Origin: Reticulitermes speratus
Taxonomy: Eukaryota; Arthropoda; Insecta; Blattodea; Rhinotermitidae
Assembly: GCA_021186555.1 (NCBI GenBank)
Contig: JAJKFL010000003.1
Coordinates: 44,102,408 to 44,166,407 of the forward strand
Direction of reading: 5' to 3'
DNA: 64,000 nt
Positions within the stretch are counted from its first letter, which is position 1. The number at the start of each line of letters is the position of its first letter. This document shows positions 13,002 through 23,233 of this stretch, one piece after another. The notes beneath the pieces were generated by a model, which was not told the DNA's origin, made no database searches, and was given only the letters and a program-made list of their open reading frames with translations. The translations under genes and the position numbers were made by a program.

Positions 13002-13689
13002 TTTGTAGATGGCAAAGGAAGTTAAAACCACAAAGTAAAACTTAAAAACTTTAGAGTTTTACTCACAGAACTCCAAACTGAACAACTTTCAATTAAAACT
13101 GACTGCCTGTGTGCAATTATAATACTGTGTTCCATCACTGTGTGAGTTGGAAAATGAAAGTCACAGAAACCTGGTTCTTACAGGCACCATCTCACTGCAA
13201 CATATTTCTCTCTACTCTTTCAAAATGTCTCTGAGTCCTATGGATTTGACACTATTTTCACTATAAGAAAGTACTGAATTTTATGTTAAATTTTTAAAGA
13301 AGGGGTTTACTTGGATCAGAACTGCTGCAAAGTATTAAAATCTATGCATTTATACCAAAATAAACTGTTAGAAGGGCAATAAAAGTGAGAAGTTCTTTAA
13401 AAACCATATAAGAGCAACCAGTGTAATGACTTAGAGGAAAACCCTGTGCAACCATTTCTTTATTACACAAACTGAAGGGATGGCTATGATGTCAGTAACA
13501 CAACCAACAGACAGCTGTGCCAAAAATCCAGGCTGAACACATGTTATTTCTTCACTCAAGACAGAACACTGTTCTTGACTCTTCTTTTATTATGTATTTC
13601 TTTACATCATATCAACTCAGGTAATATTACAATGGTGAGACTTCCACATAAAATTTTACAAACACTGATGTATAGGATGATCCTTAATT
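13002..13689. other. No recognised feature
   Basis: A/T-rich spacer between SINE-3 and the mariner fragment. I see no ORF with a domain and no repeat boundary. Confidence 0.4.
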
Positions 13690-13945
13690 ACAGTACCGCA
13701 TTCAGACAGTCTCAAATGAATAACTTGGCAGCAGTGAGGTCAGGTGATTGCAGAGACCATAAACTGGTCCATTTCATCCTACCCATCGAATAGGGCAGTG
13801 AGAGTCCAAGAACTGCATTATGTCACATGCAAAACGAGCAGGAGCTCCATCATGCATAAACCACATAGTGCCACACTGCCAATGGTAGTCCTCCAGTAAT
13901 TGAGATAATTCTTCTGTTTTCATACCTTGCCAACAAAGTGGATGT
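13690..13945 (-). pseudogene. Tc1/mariner transposase fragment
   Basis: On the minus strand the segment reads KTEELSQLLEDYHWQCG, then TMWFMHDGAPARFACD and IMQFLDSHCPIRWVG before a stop. MWFMHDGAPA carries the second catalytic Asp of an insect Tc1/mariner group related to the deleted element at 37877-38440. The third catalytic region is out of frame and decayed. No terminal repeats were found. Confidence 0.8.
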
Positions 13946-14149
13946 GAACATCATATGCTTACAGGATTTTTTTTGGCTTCATTTTGGAGTTGAACAAGAA
14001 GCTCATGTTTACTGTGTGTGATTATGAATCACCATACACATAATGTGTGTCGTAACCAATCCACATTAAGCATATACTAAACAAGATTTTAGTTTCCATG
14101 GTGATGACTATGATAAATACTGTCTTCAGCAATGTAATGCCAGAAAGTA

Positions 14150-14185
14150 CTAACATTTCATAGGAACCAGCTGCCTCAGTCATCA

Positions 14186-14221
<36 letters not shown>

Positions 14222-14246
14222 ACAGCAGGTTCCTCTGAAATGTCAG
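14150..14246. repeat. Hairpin around a GAT microsatellite
   Basis: Inverted arms of about 28 bp (14150-14177 and 14219-14246) read CATTTCATAGGAACCAGC and GCAGGTTCCTCTGAAATG. They flank about 11 GAT repeats (14186-14219). The right arm and what follows, up to a CATGGCGTC motif, recur as a half copy at about 16080-16145. Confidence 0.7.
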
Positions 14247-14492
14247 TTCATGTCTGCTGGACTACATGGCGTCAAAATAACGTCTCAGAGAAATTAAGTG
14301 GTTAAAACTGTCTCAAGTGTGTAAGTTGGATCCTTTCTTCAACACAAATTTGAGTGCTCATTTCTGCTGTGTCAGTCATCCTACTAAATACGCGAAACCT
14401 AAGTTCATTTCACTTCACTCACACCTCCAACTGAACCCTGTCCTTGTCTAATATACAGATCTAGTCCCATCATCACAACCAATTTTTTCTAC

Positions 14493-14679
14493 TTTTGGGT
14501 AACATCATCCCATTGTATTTGTTTATTCAATGTTGGTTAATTGATTCTCCGAATAATACAACATTATAAATGATTGTATATTCATTCAGCACAGTCACTA
14601 TGACATGTTTCGGCTGTATTATTCGTAAATCAATAAACCAACATTGATTAAACAAATCAACAGGATGATGTTACCCAAA
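14493..14679. repeat. Fold-back element with TTTCGGCTG core
   Basis: Inverted arms of about 65 bp lie at 14493-14560 (TTTGGGTAACATCATCCC..) and 14615-14679 (..GGATGATGTTACCCAAA), with small indels. The 54-bp centre includes ACATGTTTCGGC, the core shared with the fold-backs at 12161, 22892 and 25041. Confidence 0.75.
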
Positions 14680-15189
14680 TTTATATCAGCTAGTCAAGCT
14701 CATCTCAAATACAGGAATATAAAAGGAAAGTTATTGAAATACCTCAGTTCTTCCCTTTTATATAAGTGTAGCACTACCCAATGATGGCTTCCAGAAAGGT
14801 GCTGATTTACAGGCCCAAACAGACAGATATGGATGTGGCCAAAGTCACGAGTATGTTCAGAGATGCTGAGTAAAACACAGGACGCAAATTATTGTTACCT
14901 TACTTTTTGGAAACACCTCACATGTATATCAGTTTATTGCTCATAAAGAGTAAGGTTACCTGGGTGAGAGTTGGTGTCATGTCTGCCTTCCGCAGAGTCT
15001 GAATGAATTCAACATGACAGACAGAATATCAGGATGCAATGAATACAGGCCAAATCTTTACATATCGTGTTTACTACCTGTACTATTTCCAAGCAATTTC
15101 TGTAAGCTATATGGCTAGCCCATCTCATCCTCTATAAACAAATAATGTGTGTGTAAAGTATGAACATACAACCACATCACAGTTAACAT

Positions 15190-15420
15190 TACCTTGTATC
15201 TGGGTGATGCCAGGTTCGAATCTAGACAGGGACAGTGATTATTCTGAGTATTTTTGTGGACTTTCTCAGTCCCTCTCAAGGCAAATTCTGGGATATACTA
15301 GTACCTACAATCAGGCCATGCTTGCTTACTTCTACATCCTTTACAATTCATTGTCATCACACGTTCATTTGACGGCTATATTGTATAACTTATGTGGCTT
15401 ACAGAGTCATTAAATAAACA
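15190..15420 (+). mobile_element. SINE family 4 copy
   Basis: A B-box-like segment CCAGGTTCGAATCTAG (15209-15224) is followed by the family body (CTCAGTCCCTCTCAAGGCAAATTC, with a TGGGATA block) and a tail ending GAGTCATTAAATAAACAACA. The tail motif GTC(G)TTAAATAA is shared with copies at 17535, 36562, 46080 and 60690. Confidence 0.7.
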
Positions 15421-16519
15421 ACAGAGAACACAATTCAATTTCTCATTATGTGAGATTAGTTAACTATTCACCAGTTGACACAGCATAACATCCCAGAAGA
15501 CTGGAATCTTTGATTCTGACAACGGTAAATGACACTGGAAAACATTCAATTTTTGGACTTCTCTGATATACCACATTTATTTATTTTCTTTTACACATGG
15601 GGTGAGGGGCAAAGTACAAAGGGTGGAGTAATTCCAAAGTACAAAGAAACAAACCACTAAACATCCTCTAATCTCTTAATTTCTCCAAATTTGAAACATT
15701 TTCCTTAGCAGTTTGTACAAAACGATTTTGTTTCTTGTCAGTTGCAGACCAAGGGCATTCCAATGCTGCCATACTCTGAACAATGTCACCTACCAATCAG
15801 AATAGGCAAGTGCTTTTCATATTTCATTACCCAAAGACAAATGACAAGAATAATCAATGTGAACAGCATTGATCTATACCAAGACTCAACTACCATGTCC
15901 ACCACATAACTGTGCTGCACAGACCCACCTGAACCACCAATAACGTTTATTTCTTCCTGCCTGACTATGGCACACATATATGTCAACCATGACCAAATTG
16001 TCAGCCACAACAACCTCACACGAACAGTACATAAAGATTACAGCTGTACCAAAGTTCTGGAGACCTCTGGGAACCCTGGGGATGAAGGCAGCAGTAGGTT
16101 CCTCTGACAGGTTGGTCATATTTCTACGAAACTACACGGCGTCACATTTCAGAACTACCGATAGGCCTAAGACATTATTGTGTACAAACAAGAAGTCACA
16201 TAAATGATCGCTGTATGGTTTCCATGTATGACAACTTCTATACGGGGGGGGGGGGGGGGAACAGAAGTTCATCCGACATTTATCCTTCCTTCACCCTTGA
16301 AGAGGGACCGATAGGTCGTCCCGAAAGGTCGGTAAGAAACTACCATTCTACGCTGCGTAAAATCCCAAAAGAGCGCAGATATCATTTAAACCGGGGCGGA
16401 AGCCTGCAATCACACATCTTCTACCTTCATATTTTCAGTAGCATATAAGTTTGCAAAATGCTCCTATTTCCAAGATGCAATATCCTTGTCTGGGTGAAAA
16501 CATGATTAACTATAAGAAA
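15421..16519. other. Sparse region, one half fold-back and a G tract
   Basis: A half copy of the AGGTTCCTCTGA repeat occurs at about 16085-16145. A 16-base G run occurs at 16244-16259 between CAACTTCT and AGAAGTT, a short inverted pair. Otherwise I recognise nothing. Confidence 0.4.
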
Positions 16520-16520
16520 A

Positions 16521-16660
16521 TGTACGTCCAACGCCGCAAAGAAACCTCAAACACGAAAATGTACGTCCAACACGGCAAAGAATCCTCAACGACGAAAATG
16601 TACGTCCAACACGGCAAAGAAACCTCAATGACGAAAATGTACGTCCAACACGGTAAAGAA
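16521..16660 (+). repeat. 39-bp minisatellite, 3.6 copies, open in frame
   Basis: Units start at 16521, 16560, 16599 and 16638 with TGTACGTCCAACRCGGCAAA. Each full unit is 39 bp, so it keeps frame and encodes 13-residue repeats of the type KMYVQHGKETSMT within an 89-codon ORF (16451-16720). No homologue is recognised. The ORF may simply be a by-product of the unit length. Confidence 0.9.
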
Positions 16661-16729
16661 ATGCCACTAAAAAAGCCAGGCAATAATTCCATGCATGCAT
16701 GCACAGGAACATGTCAATAACTATTTCGA

Positions 16730-17534
16730 TCTTGTTAATATTACTATCTTACATATTCTGTAAAACATAATGGAATAGAATTAAAATTCAATTATAAAAG
16801 AAAAGCAAAACTTGTCGACGTCATAAAGTCACATGACTGTGTTGACATTTGTGTTAAATACACGCAGGTCACAAAATCACACTGCAGAGAAACAAAAATT
16901 CTGGGCACCTACAAACTTCACAAAAGTAACTAATGTCTTAAAGTGAACAAATCCTGGCCATTACACAGATTTCATTCACCGTTCTCATATTATTACAAGT
17001 TATTGCTCTCTGGCCTCATGCTATACAGCCCAAGTAAATGCCAACCGTCTCAAATGCAACTTGCCTACTGCACTGTCATTCTACACAAAATGAAATGTCC
17101 TGAGACAAGACAAATGCACTGTTATATGGTCTACTCAACAGCAACCAAACAATCATTCACTCTCCGCACAATATCAACCACCTGCAGTCTCAAGTGTGTA
17201 CAAAAATAAGCCATGTTTTGCACAACTAACAAGTGAGTATATACATTGCAATGACACGTGAGCTAGCAGTCTCCGCTTGTTGTGATGACGATGGCTGCAT
17301 GACACAACAAAACAAAAATAAGGCACAAAGTGAGTGTAAGGGGTGCATGTTGTGAATATAGGGCAGTGGGGTACGCTATGGTGTACATCAACTGCAGAAG
17401 GCAGGCGCTGACTGGGGAAACTCCGGCTTAATGCAAAAGTGACACACTGTGCATTAAGGTGATCCTCACAATGTGTGAAGAGTATCCGGTCCTTGGGTCT
17501 AACATCGAACATCACGGCCAAGTGGGAAGTATTC
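16730..17534. other. No recognised feature
   Basis: Short ORFs on both strands without domains. There are no terminal repeats, tandem arrays or tRNA-like boxes that I can see. Confidence 0.4.
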
Positions 17535-17735
17535 CTGCTTTCTAGTCTGGAGGTCTGGGGTTCTACTTTCGGTCGGACACCAGATATCCTTACTGCAATT
17601 TCCTCTGTCCATCCAGGTAAAAGACACGATAGTACCCCTCAAATTAGGAATGTCCTTCCTAATTCATTAAACGCTAATCATTCTATCACTCGATGCCATA
17701 TAACCCCAGCTACTAAAAGCGTCGTTAAATAAGCA
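17535..17735 (+). mobile_element. SINE family 4 copy
   Basis: The body runs from GGAGGTCTGGGGTTCTACTT through CCAGCTACTAAAAGCGTCG to the tail CGTCGTTAAATAAGC. The tail and the CATATAACCCCAGCTACT block match the copy split by a hAT element at 36562-37110. Confidence 0.65.
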
Positions 17736-17813
17736 AACAACACAAATAACAGGCAAACAACGCAGTGCTTCTATACCTTCTAGAGACAAGATCTGGGTTT
17801 CATCTACGAAACT

Positions 17814-18072
17814 TTTTTTTTCAATGGCTCGACAGCCCCTTGGGGGCCTAGGCCGCCTCATTTGTCGAGGCTTCACGATCACACTTTAGACACACCACAC
17901 TCGGTAGGACTCCTCTGGACGAGGGACCAGCTCGTCGCAGAGACCTCTACCTGACAACACACAACACTCACAAGAGACAAACATCCATGACCCCGGCGAG
18001 ATTCGAACCCACAATCCCAATAAGCGAACGGCCGCAGACCCACGCCTTAGACCGCGCGGCCACTGGGATCGG
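17814..18072 (-). mobile_element. SINE family 2, full length with target duplication
   Basis: This minus-strand tRNA-derived SINE starts GCCGATCCCAGTGGCCGCG with a B box GGGTTCGAATCTCG and ends GGGCTGTCGAGCCATTGAAA with an A tail (T run at 17814-17821). The exact 10-bp repeat CTACGAAACT flanks it at 17804-17813 and 18073-18082. It is inserted among unrelated sequence and looks relatively recent. Other copies are at 25341, 55497 and 61363. Confidence 0.9.
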
Positions 18073-18082
18073 CTACGAAACT

Positions 18083-19099
18083 CTTACTCCCTTTATTTAA
18101 AAAGGAAAGAGTGGATAAAGAATATGAACAGCAGAACACACCACATGTCTACATGTACTCACTGCACTGCTCATAAATCGGAAGGCAAACAGCTGATCAC
18201 GTACGGCCAGCTAGTAATGAATGGAAACGCAACCCTGAATGTCTGAGTTATCACTGTGTTGGTATTTTAATGCATAAAAATTGATAATTCATAATTTTCA
18301 ACATCAAACGCCGCCAAGCGAATCTCTTTTTGCTGTCTGTAACCGTTAACTAATTATTGTCACAAAAGTCCTTAACAAAGTGCACAGGATACCACTCCGC
18401 CCTCCCCAACCCCCTGCGGCTTTGAAAAACATTACAAATTCGAACCGATATATCATTATTATGAGTGGTTTCACGCGATTTCCCCCACTTCTTATGACCT
18501 GAACATTTTTAAACAGGCCACGGCAGCTGTCGAATTTTTTGAAAGACTCGCAAGTGAAAACCCTCACACATGCGACACATTATACCAGCAGTATATAAAA
18601 CATCGTTAAACTCTTGAAAACGTGCTCTACATAATGCTCAAAAATTCATTCCTACAAAATGCCAACCTGCTGACGCTGCTCAGGCTACAACCACTGTTTG
18701 TGCTGACAATCATATAGGCCTGAAGCACATAAATAGAAGAAAACTGCAACACTGTCGTATGTTAAAGCAAGTGCACACACAGTAACCGCTGTGTTCTAGA
18801 GTAACTAATGACAAACAAAATCAAGTGAGGAATAATATGCCATCATTCATGGTGGCCTTCTCATACCTTCAGAAATTGCAGGGACTAATGTCCTAACAAA
18901 CACAAACATGTCAAACACGTTTCGAAATTACAGATGCACATCCGAGGTGCGGTCCCATTTACCCAGCATTTACTAATCTCTTCTGCCCAAGCACGTTGTG
19001 CCAGCACACTCATCCAATTAATATCACTTTCTCGATTCTTAACGTGTTTAGACAACACTTATTGTAAGAAAACTTGGGAGGACAGAATGTGAGACGAAA
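18083..19099. other. No recognised feature
   Basis: The stretch between SINE-2 and the mariner pair holds only short ORFs with no domain and no repeat termini that I can pair. Confidence 0.4.
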
Positions 19100-19520
19100 T
19101 TTCTGATCCTCGTCGAGGTGGTGGCAATCGCACGTTACTTAATAACGCTACATTAACTGCAGACGTTGTGTTTCGAGTCAAATACAAACACGTTACAAAA
19201 AATGAGGTAACAAACACGGATGCCAAGAATTTGATTTTGACTTCGATGTATGCTTGGCACATGGGTAGCAGAAGGTACACGTCAGACCTCCACATAGTTA
19301 CCATTCGCATTTAAGCATTTGTCCCAACGTGACAACAACGCTTGTATCCCGGTGTAGCCATGAGGTGACAGCTTGCTTCACGTCGGTGTCTCTTGCAAAT
19401 CGCTTGCTAGTCAGGTGCTTCTTAAAGGTCCAAGTAGATGGAAATCACTGTGCGAGACTGGGACCGTATGGAGGGTGGTCCATAACCTCCCAGCCGCACC
19501 GCTGTAACCAATCATAAGCC
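19100..19520 (-). pseudogene. Mariner C-terminal fragment, left half of a head-to-head pair
   Basis: Read on the minus strand, this is the end of a mariner transposase: GWEVMDHPPYGPSLA near the third catalytic region, then SKRFARDTDV-like and DVKQAV.SW segments, and RWDKCLNANGNYVEV at the C-terminus, followed by a terminal-repeat-like end. It is decayed by several frame changes. Its 5' side abuts, in the opposite direction, a second fragment at 19525-19850. Confidence 0.8.
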
Positions 19521-19524
19521 CGAT

Positions 19525-19850
19525 TGGGAGTATGGTGTACAGTGATGTCAACCTCTCTATATCCCTTACAAAGCACCTGGCTGACAAATGATCTGCAAAA
19601 GACACCGACGTTAAGCAAGCTGTCACCTCCTGGCTACAGACATCTGAAACCGATTTGTTCTACGCCGGAATGCAAGCATTTTTGCCACTGTCGGACAAAT
19701 GCTTAAATGTCAATAGTGACTACGTGGAGGTCTGATGTGTATCATCCGCTACAAATTAGCCATGTACAGATCGAAGGCAGAATAAAGTTCTCGGCATCAG
19801 GGTGTTCGTTACCTTAGTTTTTGAAACCACGGTGAACGTTACGGCACTGG
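19525..19850 (+). pseudogene. Mariner C-terminal fragment, right half of a head-to-head pair
   Basis: Plus-strand counterpart of the neighbouring fragment. It has DVKQAVTSWLQTS-like coding at about 19605-19650, DKCLNVNSDYVEV near 19690, and then the 3' non-coding end (AGGGTGTTCGTTACC.. GTTTTTGAAACCACGGTG). Both halves lack the N-terminus and first two catalytic residues. Together they form a long imperfect palindrome of about 750 bp. Confidence 0.8.
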
Positions 19851-19854
19851 GAGG

Positions 19855-19965
19855 ATGCGCTGATAGCCCAACTGCTGGTCGTCGCATTATCCTGGAACGA
19901 CTGAAGAAAATCACGAAACATTCAGGAAAGCCGTGTCCGAGCCGAGATTTGAACTAGGCATCTTC
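19855..19965 (-). mobile_element. SINE family 4 fragment
   Basis: Minus-strand B-box-like GCCTAGTTCAAATCTCGG (about 19940-19960) is followed by a TTTCGTGATTTTCTTCAG block corresponding to TTTCGTGGTTTTCCTCAG in the copy at 36562. The tail is absent. Confidence 0.5.
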
Positions 19966-20271
19966 TCCAAACCATACAGAACAGTTACCGCTTGCGCGAA
20001 CCGACTGCGTTCCATCCTTTTCTATCCTCCCACAGTTTCAAGACGCTTCTGCCAACGCATATTCTTCTTGGCTTTTGCAAGCTAATCTTACACTGGCGAA
20101 CCCACCACGTTCTCAGCCCGAGCCGTGGAAAAGCAGAGAACTTTGGATTTCAAATCTATTGTTATTCTAAGCACTCTATAACCAGTAATTCGCTTCACAT
20201 ACACGAGACTAGGTACCTGTATGTATTTAAACCCTCCATTCACCCTTCCAAATTTTAATGGTTGTTATATG

Positions 20272-20942
20272 CATAGGCGTCGACCTCGGTGGACTAGTGG
20301 TTAGCGTGCTCGCCACTGGACCCAAGGTTCGCGGGTTCGATCCCAACCGAGGTCGCCGGATTTTTAAGGGTGATAAAAATCCGGAGCACCACTTCCCATG
20401 TCGTAGATTTACGGCATGTAAAAGAACCTTACGGGCATGAATAAAAATCCAAATTGCCTCCATTTCTCACCCAAGTCTCCTGACTGCCTGCCAGATGGCT
20501 CTGGCCGACACATCAGGATCGATAGAACACTAGCGCGGCCAGTTGACCAGTCACGAACTGCCACGAATGCGCACGACTTAGTAACCTCGAAAAGAGAGAG
20601 GCAAGAGGAGGCCCGGGCCCATATAGGGCTGTTGAGCCATGGTTATTATTATTATATGCATAGGCGCAATTTGGCTAATAACGCTGGTGGGGTGGGGGGC
20701 CAAAATCGACCATGGGTATTAGGAACTTTAATTTACGAAGGAGTCAAGTTAGAAAGAGGAGGAAGATTGGTTTGAACCAGTCCTTAATATACATACACAC
20801 ATTTCTCCCACTCTCACCCCAATTTTTATTTGCCCCTCTTCAATTCAGTAGCCAAAAGAAAACTATTCTCAGGTAGAAAAAATATTGGAGGGGGGCATTT
20901 GCCCCCCTTGCACCCCCCCCCCCCCCCGAAAGTTAGCCTATG
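20272..20942 (+). mobile_element. CATAGGCG element with 8-bp target duplication, split by a SINE
   Basis: The left terminus CATAGGCG (20272-20279) and right terminus AGCCTATG (ending 20942) are inverted. The flanks GTTATATG (20264-20271) and GTTATACG (20943-20950) match at seven of eight positions, which suggests a hAT-like class. SINE-5 interrupts it directly after the left terminus, and the element resumes at 20659. Its body (ACCATGGGTATTAGGAAC, a TTTGCCCCTCTTCAA block, a C15 tract) is shared with 49191-49573 in the other orientation. There is no coding sequence. Confidence 0.85.
20280..20651 (+). mobile_element. SINE family 5, full length, exact 15-bp duplication
   Basis: The tRNA-like head has GACCTCGG/CCGAGGTC acceptor-like complementarity, TGGACTAGTGGTTAGC as A-box region and CGGGTTCGATCCC as B box (20333-20345). 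The body contains GGCATGTAAAAGAACC and ends GGGCTGTTGAGCCATGG with a TTATTATT tail. The 15-bp repeat TTATATGCATAGGCG flanks it exactly (20265-20279 and 20652-20666). It is not a working tRNA gene, because the T stem pairs poorly. Confidence 0.92.
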
Positions 20943-21127
20943 GTTATACGTACCATCAGATTTAACGTCCAAAATTCTGCATTCTGTGTTGCGTATGATT
21001 CTCACAACAACCAGTGATTACTTCCCTGAACAAAATTAACAGATCGATTTTTGAAGCAGATATACAGTCTGTTCTCTGCAAGATAGAAACTGAAAGTTTA
21101 AACATAATTTGGATTAATTTGATTCCT

Positions 21128-21305
21128 TGCCGTGTCATGGCTCAGGCGGTTAGTCGCCGGCCTCTCACCGCGAAGGCCCGCGTCCGATCCCTGGCCAGTC
21201 CATGTGAGATTGTCGTGGCCAAAGTGGCATTGGGACGGGGTTTTCTCCGAGTACTTAGGATTTCCCCTGTCAGTATCATTCCACCAGTGCTCCATACCCA
21301 TCTTC
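21128..21305 (+). mobile_element. SINE family 1, 3'-truncated
   Basis: The head GCCGTGTCATGGCTCAGGCGG contains a perfect Pol III A box (TGGCTCAGGCGG, 21138-21149) and a mutated B box (GCGTCCGATCCC). The body runs to CCACCAGTGCTCCATACCC and then breaks off where the mariner pair begins. Confidence 0.85.
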
Positions 21306-21307
21306 AC

Positions 21308-21622
21308 TTACACGTTGCTCTTACCAGGACACACGGGGGAAGTCGGGAACCTTCCAAAACAATGCTCAAAAAGCTGGAAGTCAGAGGGTGCTAAATCGGG
21401 ACTGTAGGAAGGATGAGGACTTGATTCATCTTCCTGTTTGGCCGAACCCTGTGAATTCGTTGCTTTAACTTCTTTAATGTCTGCACGTCGCTCTGAATTG
21501 ACTGTGGTGCCCCTCTTCACAAATTCCACTAACAAGATCCCTTCATTGTCCCAGAAGACGCTAGCCATGACTTTACTCTCAGCAGTCTGCACCTTGAATT
21601 TGTTCTCCCTCATCCTCCCCAC
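21308..21622 (-). pseudogene. Mariner transposase fragment, left half of a second head-to-head pair
   Basis: The minus strand encodes ESKVMASVFWDNEGILLVEF and VKRGTTVNSE, holding the first catalytic Asp region of a Mos1-like transposase, and then skips to PHPSYSPDLAPSDFQLFEH with the third catalytic region. The segment with the second Asp is deleted. It faces a plus-strand fragment that begins within about 10 bp. Confidence 0.82.
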
Positions 21623-21624
21623 AG

Positions 21625-21925
21625 GCCCAATTTAGCACCCTCCGACTTCCATCCTTTTGGCCCCTGAAGGATGCACTCCGAGGACGCCGTTTTGCGGACA
21701 ACTACCAGCTGAAACACAGCGCGTGTGAAGAGCTCCGACATTTCAGCAAAGAGTTTCAGATTACCTGCATACAGCGTCTCACACGAAGGTGGAAAAAAGT
21801 GTGTTGATAATGAAAATAATCGCAACTTTGTAAAGGAAGTACCCATGATATATGTAAATTTCATTATAAATGTAATTATAGTTTCTGAGAAAAAATAGGA
21901 GGCATTACTTTCGTACCGACCTTCG
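21625..21925 (+). pseudogene. Mariner transposase C-terminal fragment, right half of the pair
   Basis: The plus strand encodes the C-terminal part: FGPLKDALRGRRFADNYQLK after a frame slip, HSACEELRHFSKEFQITCIQ and RLTRRWKKVC before stops. The terminal stretch AATAGGAGGCATTACTTTCG probably marks its 3' end. It is inverted relative to 21308-21622, repeating the arrangement seen at 19100-19850. Confidence 0.8.
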
Positions 21926-22205
21926 TACAACTAATACTATGAACTGCACCCCTCAAACCACTTTTTTGGTTTCAGGTATTTTTGTATCGTTGGTTTACAA
22001 TGTAAGTTATAGTGCAACTTTTATTTTGGCTCACACAGTCACTATACAGCATAGATATACTACAATGCGGCTACAAATGATACAACAATCGCATGACATA
22101 AAAAGTATACTCCATTAGGATCTGCATATCAATCTGAAACATTTCAATGCGGAACATTTTAAAAAATGCTCTCCCTGTGCTTCATTAAGCAGCATGCCAT
22201 GATGG

Positions 22206-22568
22206 CATATGGGCTTGTGGAGATACAGCTCCATGTATATTTAACCTCGGCATCAGATGAAGGTGAGTGGTTAGTTTCAATGAACAGGAGGTTCGGTATT
22301 TTATTATGCACCATGTCATGATGTACAGTGAAGTGGAGGTATGTCTCAATGTATTTTTAACCTCAATACTAGCTGCAGGTGTGTGATTAGCTTCAAGTCG
22401 CTGCCGTTTTGCCCCCGGGGAAAGGGTCCCCGGTAAGTATTGCAAAGGAGGCTGCGTGGGCCGGCCCGGGGACTGTGGTAAACAGAAAAATCCCTTCCCT
22501 GCCGGGAATCAAATTGCGATAGTCCATCCCCTAGCCAAGTGACTATACGGACTGAGCTATACCGGCAC
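22206..22568 (-). mobile_element. SINE family 3, full copy plus a second 3' part
   Basis: From the right on the minus strand, the head GCCGGTATAGCTCAGTCCG and a B-box-like TTTGATTCCCGGC lead into the family body ending in CCTGCAGCTAGTATTGAGG and ACATACCTCCACTTC. A second 3' portion (TGATGCCGAGGTT..GTATCTCCAC) follows at 22206-22270. Two copies, one of them 3' only, are therefore stacked in one orientation. Confidence 0.75.
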
Positions 22569-22574
22569 ATTTAT

Positions 22575-22750
22575 TTCTCCAAAATACATCTTAATATTAC
22601 CCCATCACCTACCCTAGGTATCCCAAGGTCTGTTTCCTTCAAGCCCTCCGGCCACAACTGCGTACGCATTTCCGATTTCCTCTATGCGTGTTACATATGC
22701 AGCCCAATGCAACCCCTTCTCTTTGGTCACCCTAACGATATCAGCAAACA
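22575..22750 (-). pseudogene. LINE ORF2 C-terminal fragment (LINE group A)
   Basis: The minus strand reads KGLHWAAYVTRIEEIGNAYA, VVAGGLKETDLGIPRVGDG and VILRCILE. This is the familiar end of a non-LTR retrotransposon ORF2 (consensus-like order: LRWAGHV, then R.NAYRVLVG, then a basic/GRP stretch, then DNIKMDL). It is 5'-truncated and stops at the SINE-3 boundary. Confidence 0.75.
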
Positions 22751-22891
22751 GTACGAACTACACAGGTCCTCAGTGTTTCCCCATCTTCGTGTGAGTTCAC
22801 TTTTCGTAACTTGAAATATTCATGTCGCTGCTTCGATCTCAAACACCCCTATCTATGAACTTTAATCTTAATTCACCGTACATTTCTATAA

Positions 22892-23233
22892 TCAGCAATA
22901 AGTCACCAACAAATGCACAAAACCGTCAATAAAGATATAAATTAACCTTTTATCATTATTAAATTACCCTACATACGTTTCGGCTTGCAAGAAGCCATCA
23001 TCAGGGGTTTACAGTTGTACTTATCAAATGCTGTGCTACGGTCTGCCATCGACACTCGTAATATAACTTATGTCGATGGCAGACCGTAGCACAGCATTTG
23101 ATAAGTACAACTGTAAACCCCTGATGATGGCTTCTCGCAAGCCGAAACGTATGTAGGGTAATTTAATAATGATAAAAGGTTAATTTATACCTTTATTGAC
23201 GGTTTTGTGCATTTGTTGGTGACTTATTGCTGA
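22892..23233. repeat. Near-perfect 163-bp palindromic fold-back element
   Basis: Arms 22892-23054 and 23071-23233 are each 163 bp and differ at only two positions when one is reverse-complemented. The spacer is 16 bp (CTCGTAATATAACTTA). Each arm contains TACGTTTCGGCTTGC and GAAGCCATCATCAGGGG. No ORF, no A/B box and no evident target duplication. Confidence 0.95.

Noticed and set aside
15200-15420. Small gene with 88-codon ORF
   Set aside because: The ORF lies over a SINE-4 body and tail.
20280-20353. tRNA gene with matching acceptor-like ends
   Set aside because: The T stem pairs poorly and the segment is the head of a SINE with a 15-bp target duplication.
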